Shown here: positions 43,118 to 51,873 of the stretch, one piece after another | Numbering within the stretch: position 1 is the first letter of the stretch | How the letters are laid out: every line of letters starts with the position of its first letter | Notes under the pieces: model-generated | What the model saw: only the letters and a program-made list of their open reading frames with translations | Database searches by the model: none | What the model was told of the DNA's origin: nothing | Source of the DNA: Banduia mediterranea | Lineage (GTDB): Bacteria; Pseudomonadota; Gammaproteobacteria; Nevskiales; Nevskiaceae | DNA length: 64,000 nucleotides | NCBI RefSeq assembly: GCF_031846245.1 | Contig: NZ_JAVRIC010000012.1 | Span: forward strand, 44,924 to 108,923 | Direction of reading: 5' to 3' | Position numbers and translations under genes: made by a program

Positions 43118-43933
43118 TCAGCTGCGGTCCAGTTCGTCACCCAGTTCCGCGGCGCGGCGGGCTGCGCATTCGAGCGCGGCATTGTAGAGCTTGCGGACGC
43201 CGCCGTTCTCCAGCGATTCGATGGCCGCCGCCGTGGTGCCACCCTTGGAGGTGACCTGGAGGCGCAGCGCTGCGGCATCCTCGTCGCTGTCGCTGAGCAT
43301 GCGCGCGGCACCGGCGACGGTGTGCGTGGCCAGTTGGCGCGCCGTGTCCGCCGGCAGGCCCAGCGCGATGCCGGCATTGCACATCATTTCGCACAACTGG
43401 AAAACATAGGCTGGGCCGGAGCCGGACACGGCGGTGAGCGCGTCGAGCATCGGTTCGGTCTCCACCCAGCAGGTCTCGCCGACGGCGCCGAGCACGTATT
43501 GGGCGGCTTCGCGGGCCCCGGCTTGCGTCTCTGGCGGCGCATACAGGCCGCTCATGCCGGCGCGGTAGAGCGCCGGCGTGTTCGGCATGCTGCGTACGAT
43601 TTGGACTTGCGGGCCGAGCCAACGGCGCAGACTGTCGATGCGGATACCTGCTGCGATCGAGATCACGGCGCTGCCGCTGGGCAAGCTGAGCCCGTGCACG
43701 GCGGCCTGGAGCACCTGCGGCTTGACGGCGAGTACCACGACCTGCGCGTCACGCACGGCCTCGGTCGCGCTGTTCGCATTGCTGATGCCGTACTGTCGCC
43801 TCAGCGCTTCCGCCTTGGCCCGATCGGTATCAACGACCGCAATCGCTCCAGGCTTGTGGCCGGAAGCGACCAGTCCGCCGATCAGGCTCGCAGCCATGTT
43901 GCCGCCGCCGATGAAGGCAATCGTCTCTGTCAT
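43118..43933 (-). CDS. proC: Pyrroline-5-carboxylate reductase
   Basis: Final enzyme of proline synthesis, 271 aa. The NAD(P)-binding start is IAFIGGGNMAASLIGGL, and the C-terminal signature region reads LRLQVTSKGGTTAAAIESLE. ATG 43933 puts the Rossmann glycine motif at the usual place. A further in-frame ATG at 44011 lies upstream of the putative promoter. First gene of proC-yggT-metX-metW. Confidence 0.96.
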   Translation of the reverse strand: MTETIAFIGGGNMAASLIGGLVASGHKPGAIAVVDTDRAKAEALRRQYGISNANSATEAVRDAQVVVLAVKPQVLQAAVHGLSLPSGSAVISIAAGIRIDSLRRWLGPQVQIVRSMPNTPALYRAGMSGLYAPPETQAGAREAAQYVLGAVGETCWVETEPMLDALTAVSGSGPAYVFQLCEMMCNAGIALGLPADTARQLATHTVAGAARMLSDSDEDAAALRLQVTSKGGTTAAAIESLENGGVRKLYNAALECAARRAAELGDELDRS

Positions 43934-43977
43934 GTTCCCGGAAAGCTCGTTCGAGCCGGTTGCTGAGTTCAGCCGCC

Positions 43978-43984
43978 TATAATA
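43978..43984. promoter_or_regulatory. Overlapping divergent -10 boxes, ilvA/proC
   Basis: TATAAT (43978-43983, plus) overlaps TATTAT read on the minus strand (43984-43979). Each lies at a plausible distance from ilvA and proC. No good -35 is visible for either, so one direction may be weak or activator-dependent. Confidence 0.4.
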
Positions 43985-44063
43985 CTGGGCTGCCTGCAAA
44001 GCCGCTGCCACTCCGATGGCGACGCGGCGGCGCGGGCGGCGCCATTTTCAACCGGATAGCCAG

Positions 44064-45626
44064 GTGAACGAAATTGCAGGACGCACCGCACGCGAACGCG
44101 CGCGGCTGCTGCACGACTATCGCGTGCGCATCGACAACGCACGGGTCTATGACGTGGCGATCCGCAGTCCGCTGGATGAGGCGCCGCGGCTGTCCGCGCG
44201 GATGGGCAACCGTGTCCTGCTCAAGCGCGAGGACGCGCAAGCGGTCTATTCGTTCAAGCTACGCGGTGCGTACAACCGCATCGTCCGGCTATCGGATGCT
44301 GAGCGCCGCCGTGGCGTGATCTGCGCTTCGGCCGGCAACCACGCGCAAGGCGTGGCGCTGGCCGCCCAACGTCTGGGAATACCCGCATGGATCGTGATGC
44401 CCCGGACCACGCCGCAGATCAAGGTGGATTCGGTACGTTCCCTGGGGGCCCGCGCGGTGCTGCACGGTGATGCCTATGACGATGCCGCCGAGCATGCCGC
44501 GGAACTCTGTGCCGCCAAGGGACTCAGCTACATCCCTCCGTATGACGATCCGGAGATCATTGCCGGACAGGGCACGGTGGCGCGCGAAATCATCGCCCAG
44601 CATCCGGACCCGATCGATGCCGTGTTCGTGCCGGTGGGCGGCGGCGGGCTGATTGCCGGCGTGGCCGCGTATCTCAAGGCGGTACGGCCCGAAGTGAGGA
44701 TTATCGGCGTCGAGCCGAGCGATTCGAACTGTCTGGCTGCGGCGATGAAGGCCGGTCGTCGCGTGAGCTTGCCCCAGGTGGGCCTGTTCGCCGACGGTGT
44801 GGCGGTGCGTCAGATCGGCAAGGAGAATTTTCGCCTGGCGCGTCATTTTGTCGATGAAGTGATCACGGTCGAGACCGACGAGATCTGCGCGGCGATCCGC
44901 GACATGTTCAATGAAAAGCGCGCGGTTCCCGAGCCCGCAGGTGCACTGGGCATTGCCGGCATCAAGCGCTGGGTGGTACAGCACGGCGTGCGCGACCAGA
45001 CCCTGTGCGCGATCGTCAGCGGTGCCAACGTCAATTTCGATCGGCTCCGGCATATCGCGGAGCGTGCGGAGCTGGGTGATGCCAATGAGGCGCTGTTGGC
45101 CGTTACGATTCCCGAGCGTCCCGGCAGTTTTCGGCGCTTCTGCCGGGACCTGGGCCGCCACAACATCAGCGAATTCAACTATCGCTATGCGGATGCCCAG
45201 GGCGCGCATGTGTTCGTCGGGGTGAAACTGGCCGGAGGGCGCGACGAAGCGGCCCAAGTGCTTGAAGGCTTGCGTGCCTCGGGTTACGCGGTCGTCGATC
45301 TGTCCGGTGACGAGATCGCGAAGGTCCACATCCGCTACATGGTCGGCGGGCGCGCTCCGGGTCTGAGTGACGAGCGCCTGTTTCGTATCGAATTCCCGGA
45401 GCGGCCAGGCGCCCTGCTCAACTTCCTGAGCCGGCTTGGTGACCAGTGGAACATTTCACTGTTTCACTACCGCAACCACGGCGCCGCGCATGGGCGGGTT
45501 CTCGTCGGTCTGCAGGTGCCGCGACGTGAACGTGCCGAAAACCGCCGTGTGCTCGACGAAATCGGCTACCCCTGGTGGGAGGAATCGGAGAATCCGGGTT
45601 ACGAGCTGTTTCTGGGCACCGCTTGA
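44064..45626 (+). CDS. ilvA: Threonine ammonia-lyase, biosynthetic
   Basis: PLP enzyme making 2-oxobutyrate for isoleucine synthesis, about 520 aa. The PLP lysine is in SFKLRGAYN (K65), the substrate loop is SAGNHAQGVA and the phosphate-binding loop GGGGLIAG. Two ACT-like regulatory domains follow from about residue 335 (ERPGSFRRFCRDLG and ERPGALLNFLSRLG), indicating isoleucine feedback control. The GTG at 44064 gives the family-like N-terminus, while ATG 44016 would add 16 residues. The only other branched-chain gene in the window is the distant acetolactate synthase. Confidence 0.94.
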   Translation: MNEIAGRTARERARLLHDYRVRIDNARVYDVAIRSPLDEAPRLSARMGNRVLLKREDAQAVYSFKLRGAYNRIVRLSDAERRRGVICASAGNHAQGVALAAQRLGIPAWIVMPRTTPQIKVDSVRSLGARAVLHGDAYDDAAEHAAELCAAKGLSYIPPYDDPEIIAGQGTVAREIIAQHPDPIDAVFVPVGGGGLIAGVAAYLKAVRPEVRIIGVEPSDSNCLAAAMKAGRRVSLPQVGLFADGVAVRQIGKENFRLARHFVDEVITVETDEICAAIRDMFNEKRAVPEPAGALGIAGIKRWVVQHGVRDQTLCAIVSGANVNFDRLRHIAERAELGDANEALLAVTIPERPGSFRRFCRDLGRHNISEFNYRYADAQGAHVFVGVKLAGGRDEAAQVLEGLRASGYAVVDLSGDEIAKVHIRYMVGGRAPGLSDERLFRIEFPERPGALLNFLSRLGDQWNISLFHYRNHGAAHGRVLVGLQVPRRERAENRRVLDEIGYPWWEESENPGYELFLGTA

Positions 45627-45652
45627 CGGCATCAGGTGCGCGACAACAGCCT

Positions 45653-45694
45653 TTACGCCTTACGCCTTACGCCTTACGCCTTACGCCTCACGCC
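45653..45694. repeat. TTACGCC heptanucleotide array
   Basis: Five perfect tandem copies of TTACGCC (45653-45687) plus a sixth with one change (TCACGCC). The array begins 27 bp after the ilvA stop and runs into the stop codon of the convergent EVE-domain gene. It is a candidate variable-number repeat. Confidence 0.95.
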
Positions 45695-46155
45695 TTCTCA
45701 AGCGCCATGATCCGCCGCCAATGCTGTGGTGTGACCGGCAGGATCGAGAGCCGGTTGCCTTTCGCGATCAACTTGAAGCCAACCAGTTCGTCGGCGTGCT
45801 CGCGGAGCTCGGACAGCAGTATCGGGCGCTTGAGATGGCGCTCGTAGCGGACATCCACCAGCAGCCAGCGCGGTTCCTCCGGCTTTGAGCCGGCGTCGTA
45901 ATGATGGTGCTCAGGATCGAACTGTGTCGGATCGGGATAGGCGTTGCTGGCGATTTCGGCCAGTCCGTAGATACCGGGTGCGGCGCAGTTGGAATGGTAG
46001 AAAAGGACGCCGTCCCCAGGCTTCATCCGGTCACGCATGAAGTTGCGTGCCTGATAGTTGCGCACCCCGTCCCAGGGCTCGGTTTGCCTTGGGCGTTTCT
46101 TCAGATCGTCGATACCGAAGCTGTCAGGCTCCGATTTCATCAACCAGTAGGCCAT
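45688..46155 (-). CDS. EVE-domain protein
   Basis: A 155-aa EVE (PUA-like) domain protein. MAYWLMKSEPDSFGIDDL, WDGVRNYQARNFMRD and GDGVLFYHSNCAAPGIYGLAEI are the family blocks forming the modified-base-binding pocket. EVE proteins read modified nucleobases in RNA or DNA and are seen in housekeeping as well as in restriction contexts; here the neighbours are ordinary. Its ATG shares a base with the stop of the lipoprotein gene. Its last codons lie in the heptamer repeat. Confidence 0.93.
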   Translation of the reverse strand: MAYWLMKSEPDSFGIDDLKKRPRQTEPWDGVRNYQARNFMRDRMKPGDGVLFYHSNCAAPGIYGLAEIASNAYPDPTQFDPEHHHYDAGSKPEEPRWLLVDVRYERHLKRPILLSELREHADELVGFKLIAKGNRLSILPVTPQHWRRIMALEKA

Positions 46156-46790
46156 CAGAGCTTCTTGTCGCTGTCCGGCACGAACATGATCGGCACGTCG
46201 ATATTGTCGACTGCCTGCAGGTCGTAGAGGAACTTGAGCATCACATCCTGCACCACGGCATAGAAGGCGCTTCCCGGCTCGACCAGGGCGGCGCGTTCGG
46301 GCGGTGTGACCTTGCCGATCGCGGTGTGGAATTCGTGATCGTAGTGGCCGAGACGATCTTCGCCGGATTCATCGCGATAGACCACGGTGAACTTGTAGCG
46401 GTCGATGACCTGCTGGCCGTTGTAGCCCAAGCTTATGCCGGCCTTGATTCCGGCTGCTCGGGCCTGTGTGGGGTCGTAGGAATTCTCGGCGGTGACCGTG
46501 ATGCTCGCCTTCACGGCGGGGTCAGTCGTCGGCAGCATCACCTTGCTGTGACGTAACACGTTTTCGACGTCGGCCTTGAGCTGGCGGGAGCTGCCCTCGT
46601 CGGATTTGCCGTTGCTTTCGTAGTTCGCCTCGACTTTCACCGGGACCAAGCGTGCGGGGTGCTTGAGTTCTTCGTGGCGGACCGTCTCGAAATCCGGCAG
46701 CACGAAGGACTGCACCGTGGGACCACAGGCGCTCAGGCCGAGGCATACCGCGGTCGACATCACTGGCCAGGCCGACGAAAACAAACGCAT
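46155..46790 (-). CDS. Hypothetical lipoprotein
   Basis: A 211-aa protein with a signal peptide and lipobox LSAC (about residue 22). The mature part is mixed alpha/beta with ITVTAENSYDPTQARAAG and DRYKFTVVYRDESG strands. I recognise no family. Its codon use is like that of its neighbours, and it is coupled to the EVE gene by a shared TGATG. Confidence 0.75.
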   Translation of the reverse strand: MRLFSSAWPVMSTAVCLGLSACGPTVQSFVLPDFETVRHEELKHPARLVPVKVEANYESNGKSDEGSSRQLKADVENVLRHSKVMLPTTDPAVKASITVTAENSYDPTQARAAGIKAGISLGYNGQQVIDRYKFTVVYRDESGEDRLGHYDHEFHTAIGKVTPPERAALVEPGSAFYAVVQDVMLKFLYDLQAVDNIDVPIMFVPDSDKKL

Positions 46791-46921
46791 GCGGTCAAAT
46801 TCCTTGTAGGGGGGCGAAGGGAGTGTCGCATGTCGGACGATTGACGGGAAACTGGTGCAAAGCGCCTATAGTTCGCGTGAACTTGGCGTGATCCCATGGG
46901 GTGGCTGCCGCGCCGTACGGC

Positions 46922-47548
46922 TCAGCGGTTCCGGAATCGGCGGATGCCAGCGGGTGTGATCAGGCCGTGCAGCCGAATGTCCCAGGCCTGATGCGGCAAT
47001 GGCTGGTCCGACAGCTGTTCGAGATGGGCGTACCCGACGCGCAGGGGGCGCCGCCCAGCCGCGTGGCTCGCGAACCATCGATCGTAGTAGCCGCCACCGG
47101 CACCGAGGCGGAGTCCATGCATGTCCACCGCCAGCAGCGGAACCAGGACCACATCAATCACGCGCGCCGAGATCCGCCGTTGCCGCTTCGGTTCGGCGAT
47201 GCCGTAGCGATTCGCGGCATGTCGAACGGAGTGATGGGTTCTGCCGAGGTGCACGAAGTTCATGCGTCCCGCAACGGGCGTCAGCTTGGGCACCAGGACC
47301 GTGATGCCGCGGCCTTGCAGCTTGCCGATCAACGGCCAGGTATCGAGTTCGCTGCCGTGAGGGAGATAAACGGCAACGCAGCGTGCGCCGTGTCTGAGCA
47401 GAAACGCGTCGGCGCGGCAGGCGGCGCGGGCTGCGTCATAGAGGCGTTGGGCGCGTGGGATGGCCTTGCGCTGCGCACGGAAAAGCCGACGCAATGACTG
47501 CTTCGCGTCGGCTTGTGAAATCAAGGTGTCTCCCGCCTGTGCCGTCAT
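46922..47548 (-). CDS. ygfA: 5-formyltetrahydrofolate cyclo-ligase
   Basis: Converts 5-formyl-THF to 5,10-methenyl-THF, up to 208 aa. The ATP/folate motif is LGAGGGYYDRWF, preceded by VPLLAVD and followed by RVGYAHLEQL. ATG 47548 overlaps the 3' arm of the 6S RNA. A TTG at 47524, preceded by GGGAG and giving an N-terminus closer to the family, is an attractive alternative. It lies downstream of zapA and 6S RNA, as in E. coli. Confidence 0.93.
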   Translation of the reverse strand: MTAQAGDTLISQADAKQSLRRLFRAQRKAIPRAQRLYDAARAACRADAFLLRHGARCVAVYLPHGSELDTWPLIGKLQGRGITVLVPKLTPVAGRMNFVHLGRTHHSVRHAANRYGIAEPKRQRRISARVIDVVLVPLLAVDMHGLRLGAGGGYYDRWFASHAAGRRPLRVGYAHLEQLSDQPLPHQAWDIRLHGLITPAGIRRFRNR

Positions 47549-47710
47549 CCGTTATCGACCTTGAGACAAAGTCTCAAGTGGGCACCTCACCACGCTATCG
47601 GGCTTCCCGTTGCAAGACGGGCCTGCACGCCAAACACGGATCTGGTTCCCGGGTCAGGTAAATAGGCTCAAGGGGTTCCAAACAGACATCGAACACCGCA
47701 GGAGACACCC
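47523..47710 (-). ncRNA. ssrS: 6S RNA
   Basis: Global regulator that binds sigma-70 RNA polymerase. The position between zapA and ygfA is diagnostic. The minus strand shows a closing stem in which GGUGUCUCC-UGC (from 47709) pairs with GCGGGAGACACC (ending 47525). It also has the conserved CCUUGAGCC element followed by UAUUU, the ACGGGAAGCCCGAUAG side of the central bubble, and a 3'-arm hairpin CUUGAGAC-UUU-GUCUCAAG equivalent to that in Pseudomonas and E. coli. Length about 188 nt is normal. GATAAT (47720-47715, minus) is a suitable -10. Confidence 0.87.
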
Positions 47711-47809
47711 TGCCATTATCCCCGTGTCGGCTCGGGGAATAAAGGTGCAGAGCCAATCAGTTGAACATCGGGTGCCGAAGGCCGGCGCCAGAATCGGACG
47801 CTAGGCCCT

Positions 47810-48124
47810 TCAATCCGTGGAAGCCAGGGTGCTGTCGATGTCCAGACACAGTTGGCTGAGTCGTTCGATCGTCTTCGCGTTGGCGCCGGGAGCGATGGGC
47901 TCGACGCCCTGGTGCTCAAGCAATTCGCGGGCGATATTCAGCGCCGCCATCACGGCAATCCTTTCCACGCCAAGTGCCTTGCCGCGTTTGCGGATCGCGT
48001 TCATGCGCTCGTTGAGGAACTCGGCGGAGGCGATGAGCGCCTCGTGCTCTTCCTGCGGGCAGGCCACGCTGTATTCGCGCCCCATGATTCTCACAGTGAC
48101 TGTCAGGGAGGCGGGGCCACTCAT
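47810..48124 (-). CDS. zapA: Cell division protein ZapA
   Basis: FtsZ-ring-associated protein, 104 aa. VTVRIMGREYSVACPQEEHEALIASAEFLN forms the beta-hairpin and first helix of the family, and a C-terminal coiled coil ends in LCLDIDSTL. It overlaps the coiled-coil gene upstream (ATGA) and precedes 6S RNA. Confidence 0.95.
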   Translation of the reverse strand: MSGPASLTVTVRIMGREYSVACPQEEHEALIASAEFLNERMNAIRKRGKALGVERIAVMAALNIARELLEHQGVEPIAPGANAKTIERLSQLCLDIDSTLASTD

Positions 48125-48315
48125 CCGTCCTGCTCCAGTTCGAGCGATTTGATTCGTTCGACGATGCCTTCAACGCGTTTGCGCAACTCGGCATTCATCG
48201 CGAGCAGCCGGTCGCGCTCCTGCAGCGCACGGCGACGCTCGAGGCGGGCCTGGCGATAGGCGGCCAGGAGTCGCTGGAGGCGGTCCTCGAGTTGCGCGAG
48301 CTCGTGGTCGAGCAT
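48121..48315 (-). CDS. Small coiled-coil protein upstream of zapA (TIGR02449 type)
   Basis: A 64-aa protein, nearly all coiled coil (LEDRLQRLLAAYRQARLERR and NAELRKRVEGIVERIKSLE). The family regularly precedes zapA in gammaproteobacteria and looks ZapB-like. The four-base overlap with zapA suggests a division-related partnership (inference). Confidence 0.88.
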   Translation of the reverse strand: MLDHELAQLEDRLQRLLAAYRQARLERRRALQERDRLLAMNAELRKRVEGIVERIKSLELEQDG

Positions 48316-48443
48316 CGGTCTTGATCCGGGAAATGCGAATGGGCGGCGCCAGTATAACGCCGCCCATCGGGCTTCCGTGAAGACCTTTTCGGTCGCCGCC
48401 TGCAGTGCCCGTTGGAGAACCTGGACGGACGAGGGTCTGAAGC

Positions 48444-49841
48444 CTAGCGCAATACGATGTACATGGAGGCCGGTCCGCGCCGGACCAGCAACAGCAGCTC
48501 CTTCTGGTCCTTGACCGCCTTGCTGAAACTCGCCATGTCGGTAACGTTTCGACGATTGACGCTGTCGATCACGTCTCCAGGGCGCAAGCCGGCATAGGCA
48601 GCCGCCGAGCCGGTGTCGATGCTGTGAATCATCACGCCCTCGACCTGGCCCGCCAGCGGGTGGTCGTCGGGAATCGGGCCGAAGGTCGCGCCGTCCAGCA
48701 GGTCGCTGGGCGCTTCGCCCGGCGCGCCGCTCTCGGTGCTGTCGCCGATCTCGATGCGTTCCTTGCGCTCCTTGCCGTCGCGAATGAGCGTCACCGTCAC
48801 CGTGTCTCCCACCCGTTTGAGGCCGATCGCATTCTTCAGCATCAACATGTTTCGGACTTCCTGCCCGTCAATCGCGACGATCACGTCCTCGGTCTTGAGC
48901 CCGGCCTTGTCGGCCGGGGAGCCGGGCAGCACCTGAGTCACCACGGCGCCGTGGCGACCATCCAGGCCGAAGGCTCGCGCCAGCTCCGGACTCAAGGGTT
49001 GGCCGGTGATGCCGATGAATCCGCGCTTGATGTCACCGAACTCGATCAGCTGGTCCATGATGCTCTTGGCCAGATTGGTCGGGATGGCAAAGCCGATGCC
49101 GATGTTGCCGCCGCCGCGCGACAGGATCTGACTGTTGATGCCGACCAGTTCACCGCGCAGGTTGACCAGTGCACCGCCCGAGTTGCCGGGGTTGATCGCA
49201 GCGTCCGTCTGAATGAAGTCCTGCAGGCCCTCGGTGCTGGTGGCGCGCCCCAGAGCACTGACGATGCCCGAGGTGACTGTTTGGCGCAGGCCGAAGGGGT
49301 TGCCGATGGCGACGACGAAGTCGCCGACTTCGAGTTTGTCCGAATCCGCGACCGGAAGCGCCGACAGTTTCTCCGGGTCCTCCAGCTGGAGCACGGCGAT
49401 GTCGGTATCGGCGTCACTGCCGATGACCTTGGCCTTGAAGGTGCGTTCGTCCGCCAGGGTGACTTCCACCTTGTCGGCCTGCTCGATGACGTGGTGGTTG
49501 GTCAGCACATAGCCTTTGCGGGCATCGACGATCACGCCCGAACCCACGGGCTGCGGCCGCGTGCTGCGCGGCTGCTGTTGCTGCTCCGGCACACCGAAAA
49601 AGCGGCGGAAGAACGGATCCTGCAACAGCGGGTTCTGCATCTGCTCGTACTTGGGCACGATGGAGACGTTGACCACGGCCGGCAGCACCTGCTTGATCAT
49701 CGGCGCCAGGGTCGGTACTTCGGTCTGCACCACCGGAGACGCGTCGGCGACGGCGACCGGACTGAAGTCCGGACCGGACCGCAGCAACACGGTGACCGCT
49801 GCGGCCAGCACCGCGACCAGGCTGTAACGCAATAAGTTCAT
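48444..49841 (-). CDS. DegP/DegQ-family periplasmic serine protease
   Basis: Do-like protease/chaperone, about 465 aa from the ATG at 49841, which opens an N-terminal hydrophobic signal or anchor. Catalytic triad: TNHHVI (H117), TDIAVLQ (D147) and NPGNSGGALVN (S221). Two PDZ domains follow (about 265-355 and 385-460). A Gln-rich LA-loop (PEQQQQPRS) is present. Two PDZ domains fit DegP/DegQ/MucD rather than DegS. No rseA/mucA cluster is adjacent. Confidence 0.95.
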   Translation of the reverse strand: MNLLRYSLVAVLAAAVTVLLRSGPDFSPVAVADASPVVQTEVPTLAPMIKQVLPAVVNVSIVPKYEQMQNPLLQDPFFRRFFGVPEQQQQPRSTRPQPVGSGVIVDARKGYVLTNHHVIEQADKVEVTLADERTFKAKVIGSDADTDIAVLQLEDPEKLSALPVADSDKLEVGDFVVAIGNPFGLRQTVTSGIVSALGRATSTEGLQDFIQTDAAINPGNSGGALVNLRGELVGINSQILSRGGGNIGIGFAIPTNLAKSIMDQLIEFGDIKRGFIGITGQPLSPELARAFGLDGRHGAVVTQVLPGSPADKAGLKTEDVIVAIDGQEVRNMLMLKNAIGLKRVGDTVTVTLIRDGKERKERIEIGDSTESGAPGEAPSDLLDGATFGPIPDDHPLAGQVEGVMIHSIDTGSAAAYAGLRPGDVIDSVNRRNVTDMASFSKAVKDQKELLLLVRRGPASMYIVLR

Positions 49842-49960
49842 CTCGATTCCTTGAATCCTGACGACATCGCAAGGGCACTCAGGCCCGTAGTCCACGAGTC
49901 CACGAAGACTCCCGCCGTATGACCTTTGTCGACGGTCGGAGGTTCCTGCCGCGCCGCCGA

Positions 49961-50593
49961 TCAGCTTATGCGAACGGCGGGATTCAGCGTGTAGAGGCCA
50001 ACGATCGTCGCCGAGCCCAGAACATGCCCGTCCGCAGCCGCGCGAACATCGGCGGCAGTGAATTCGCCTTCCAGCGGAAGGGTCGCCACGTCGAGTGCGA
50101 GCAGTTCGAAATGGTAGCGGTGAGGGCGTTCGTCGTTCCAGGGCGGGCAGGGACCGTCGTAACCCTTGTAGCGACCTGCCATATCGGCGTCGCCATCGAA
50201 CCAGGACGTGTAGTCGTTCAGGCCCTGGCGGCTGCCGTCCGGTCCGACCGGTGTCTGCTTGCCCTTGGGCGTGACGCCCTCGCTGCAGGCGCCCTCGGCG
50301 ATGCCACAGGTGTCGGCCGGGATGTCGATCATCGCCCAGTGGACAAACTCGACGCGCGGCAGGTCCGCCGGAACGGACCGACCCTCCTGGTTCACGTCGT
50401 CGGCCTGGCTTGGTGCGTCATGGTCGATACATAACAGCGCGAAACTGCGCGTGCCGTCAGGAAGCTGCGTCCAGCTCAATTCGGGATTGAGATTCTGTGA
50501 CAGCTTTAGGTGCTCGACCGCGTCGATGACCGCGAACGCGCAACGGCCCGGAATGGCGCCGCCGTCGAAAAAGCTTTGACTGGTGAGTTTCAT
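49961..50593 (-). CDS. YbhB/YbcL (PEBP-like) protein
   Basis: Phosphatidylethanolamine-binding/Raf-kinase-inhibitor-like protein, 210 aa from the ATG at 50593 (MKLTSQSFFDGGAIP). Ligand-pocket motifs are PELSWTQLPDGTRSFALLCIDHDAP, FVHWAMIDIP and DGPCPPWNDERPHRYHFELLAL. No signal peptide is seen. Biological role is unknown in bacteria. Confidence 0.92.
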   Translation of the reverse strand: MKLTSQSFFDGGAIPGRCAFAVIDAVEHLKLSQNLNPELSWTQLPDGTRSFALLCIDHDAPSQADDVNQEGRSVPADLPRVEFVHWAMIDIPADTCGIAEGACSEGVTPKGKQTPVGPDGSRQGLNDYTSWFDGDADMAGRYKGYDGPCPPWNDERPHRYHFELLALDVATLPLEGEFTAADVRAAADGHVLGSATIVGLYTLNPAVRIS

Positions 50594-50625
50594 CGAATCC
50601 TCCTCATGATGGTCGAACTGCCGGG

Positions 50626-51642
50626 TCAGCGCAATGGATTCCAGCGGCCCAGCGCGCCACGTGCCAGCCGGCTCCATGCGCTCTGCAGCCGTTCCGGCAG
50701 ACGTCTCGGCCGATGGTAGCGAATCGAGTACAGGTCGTGTTCGCTGAACCGGCCCAGCAGATAGTCGTCGCTGGTCTTGATCTCATCGACCAGCTTCAGC
50801 TCCAGCGCGCGCGTGCCGAACCAGTGTTCTCCGGTCGCGACCGCGTCGATCGCAAGTTGCGGCCGGTGTTCGGTGACGAACGACTTGAACAGCGCATGCG
50901 TTTCGTCCAGTTCCTCACGGAACTTGGCGCGCGCCTCGTCGGTATTTTCTCCGAACAAGGTTAACGTGCGCTTGTGCTGACCGGCCGTATGCAGTTCGAA
51001 GTCGACCTTGTGCTCGTCGAGCAGGCGATGGAAATTGGGCAATTGGGCGACCACGCCGATCGAGCCCAGAATCGCGAACGGCGCCGCGATGATCCGGTCG
51101 GCGACGCAGGCCATCAAATAGCCGCCGCTCGCCGCGACTTTGTCGACGGCGACCGTGAGGCGCAGGCCACGACCGCGAATTCGCGCCAGCTGGGACGCGG
51201 CGAGACCATAGCCATGCACCAGTCCGCCCTCGCTTTCGAGACGGACCAGTATCTCGTCCTCGGGTTCGGCGACCTGCAGTACCGCGCTGATCTCCTCGCG
51301 CAGATGCTCAACCGCGGAGGCCTCGAGGTCGCCCTCGAAATCGAGCACGAATATCCGGCTGCGAGCTTTGCTGCCGCCCAGCTTCAAGGCCTTTTGTTCG
51401 CGCTTCTCCTCGCGTCGACGATCGCGGCGGTGGCGTTTCAGCTGAGCCGGCGTCAGCATTGATTCATAGAGTACGTCCGCATGACCGCGAAAGCGTTCGT
51501 TCAGACTCTGCACGTACAATGTCGAGGCCGATGCCTTAGCCTGACGGACCGCGCCGACAATGCCGCTGACGATGAACACCACGGCAAGCACCAAAGTCGC
51601 AGCCTTGGCCAGAAACGTCAGATAATCGAAAAGATAAGCCAC
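50626..51642 (-). CDS. sohB: SohB-type membrane serine protease
   Basis: Signal-peptide-peptidase A (S49) family, 338 aa. GTG at 51642 opens VAYLFDYLTFLAKAATL, an N-terminal TM helix expected for SohB. A basic stalk (about 68-95) precedes the protease domain. Ser172 in KVAASGGYLMA and Lys224 in TAGQHKRTLTLFG form the catalytic dyad. It is divergent from the OmpA-like gene. Confidence 0.92.
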   Translation of the reverse strand: MAYLFDYLTFLAKAATLVLAVVFIVSGIVGAVRQAKASASTLYVQSLNERFRGHADVLYESMLTPAQLKRHRRDRRREEKREQKALKLGGSKARSRIFVLDFEGDLEASAVEHLREEISAVLQVAEPEDEILVRLESEGGLVHGYGLAASQLARIRGRGLRLTVAVDKVAASGGYLMACVADRIIAAPFAILGSIGVVAQLPNFHRLLDEHKVDFELHTAGQHKRTLTLFGENTDEARAKFREELDETHALFKSFVTEHRPQLAIDAVATGEHWFGTRALELKLVDEIKTSDDYLLGRFSEHDLYSIRYHRPRRLPERLQSAWSRLARGALGRWNPLR

Positions 51643-51873
51643 TATGGTGGAACTCTTTGATGGGGGGCGGAATTGCGGGGTCGCTAGTCTAGCGGCGATG
51701 TTGTAGATTTGTTCATGTTTGGCGGGACGCCCATTGATTTCTGAACAGGGAGCGGCCAAACTGTTGCACGGCAGCATTTTGCAGATGCTGGCGTGTCCGG
51801 CGCTGACTTCCATCCCTCGGTGGAAGCGGTGAAGAATAAGCAAGACAGGATTCAGTCTTTTGGGAGAGTCGTT

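Noticed and set aside
42445..43254. 269-codon plus frame opposite yggT/proC
   Set aside because: Gln/His-rich antisense shadow; YggT is strongly supported on the minus strand.
45653..45694. Heptamer array as a CRISPR array
   Set aside because: Direct 7-bp tandem units without spacers.
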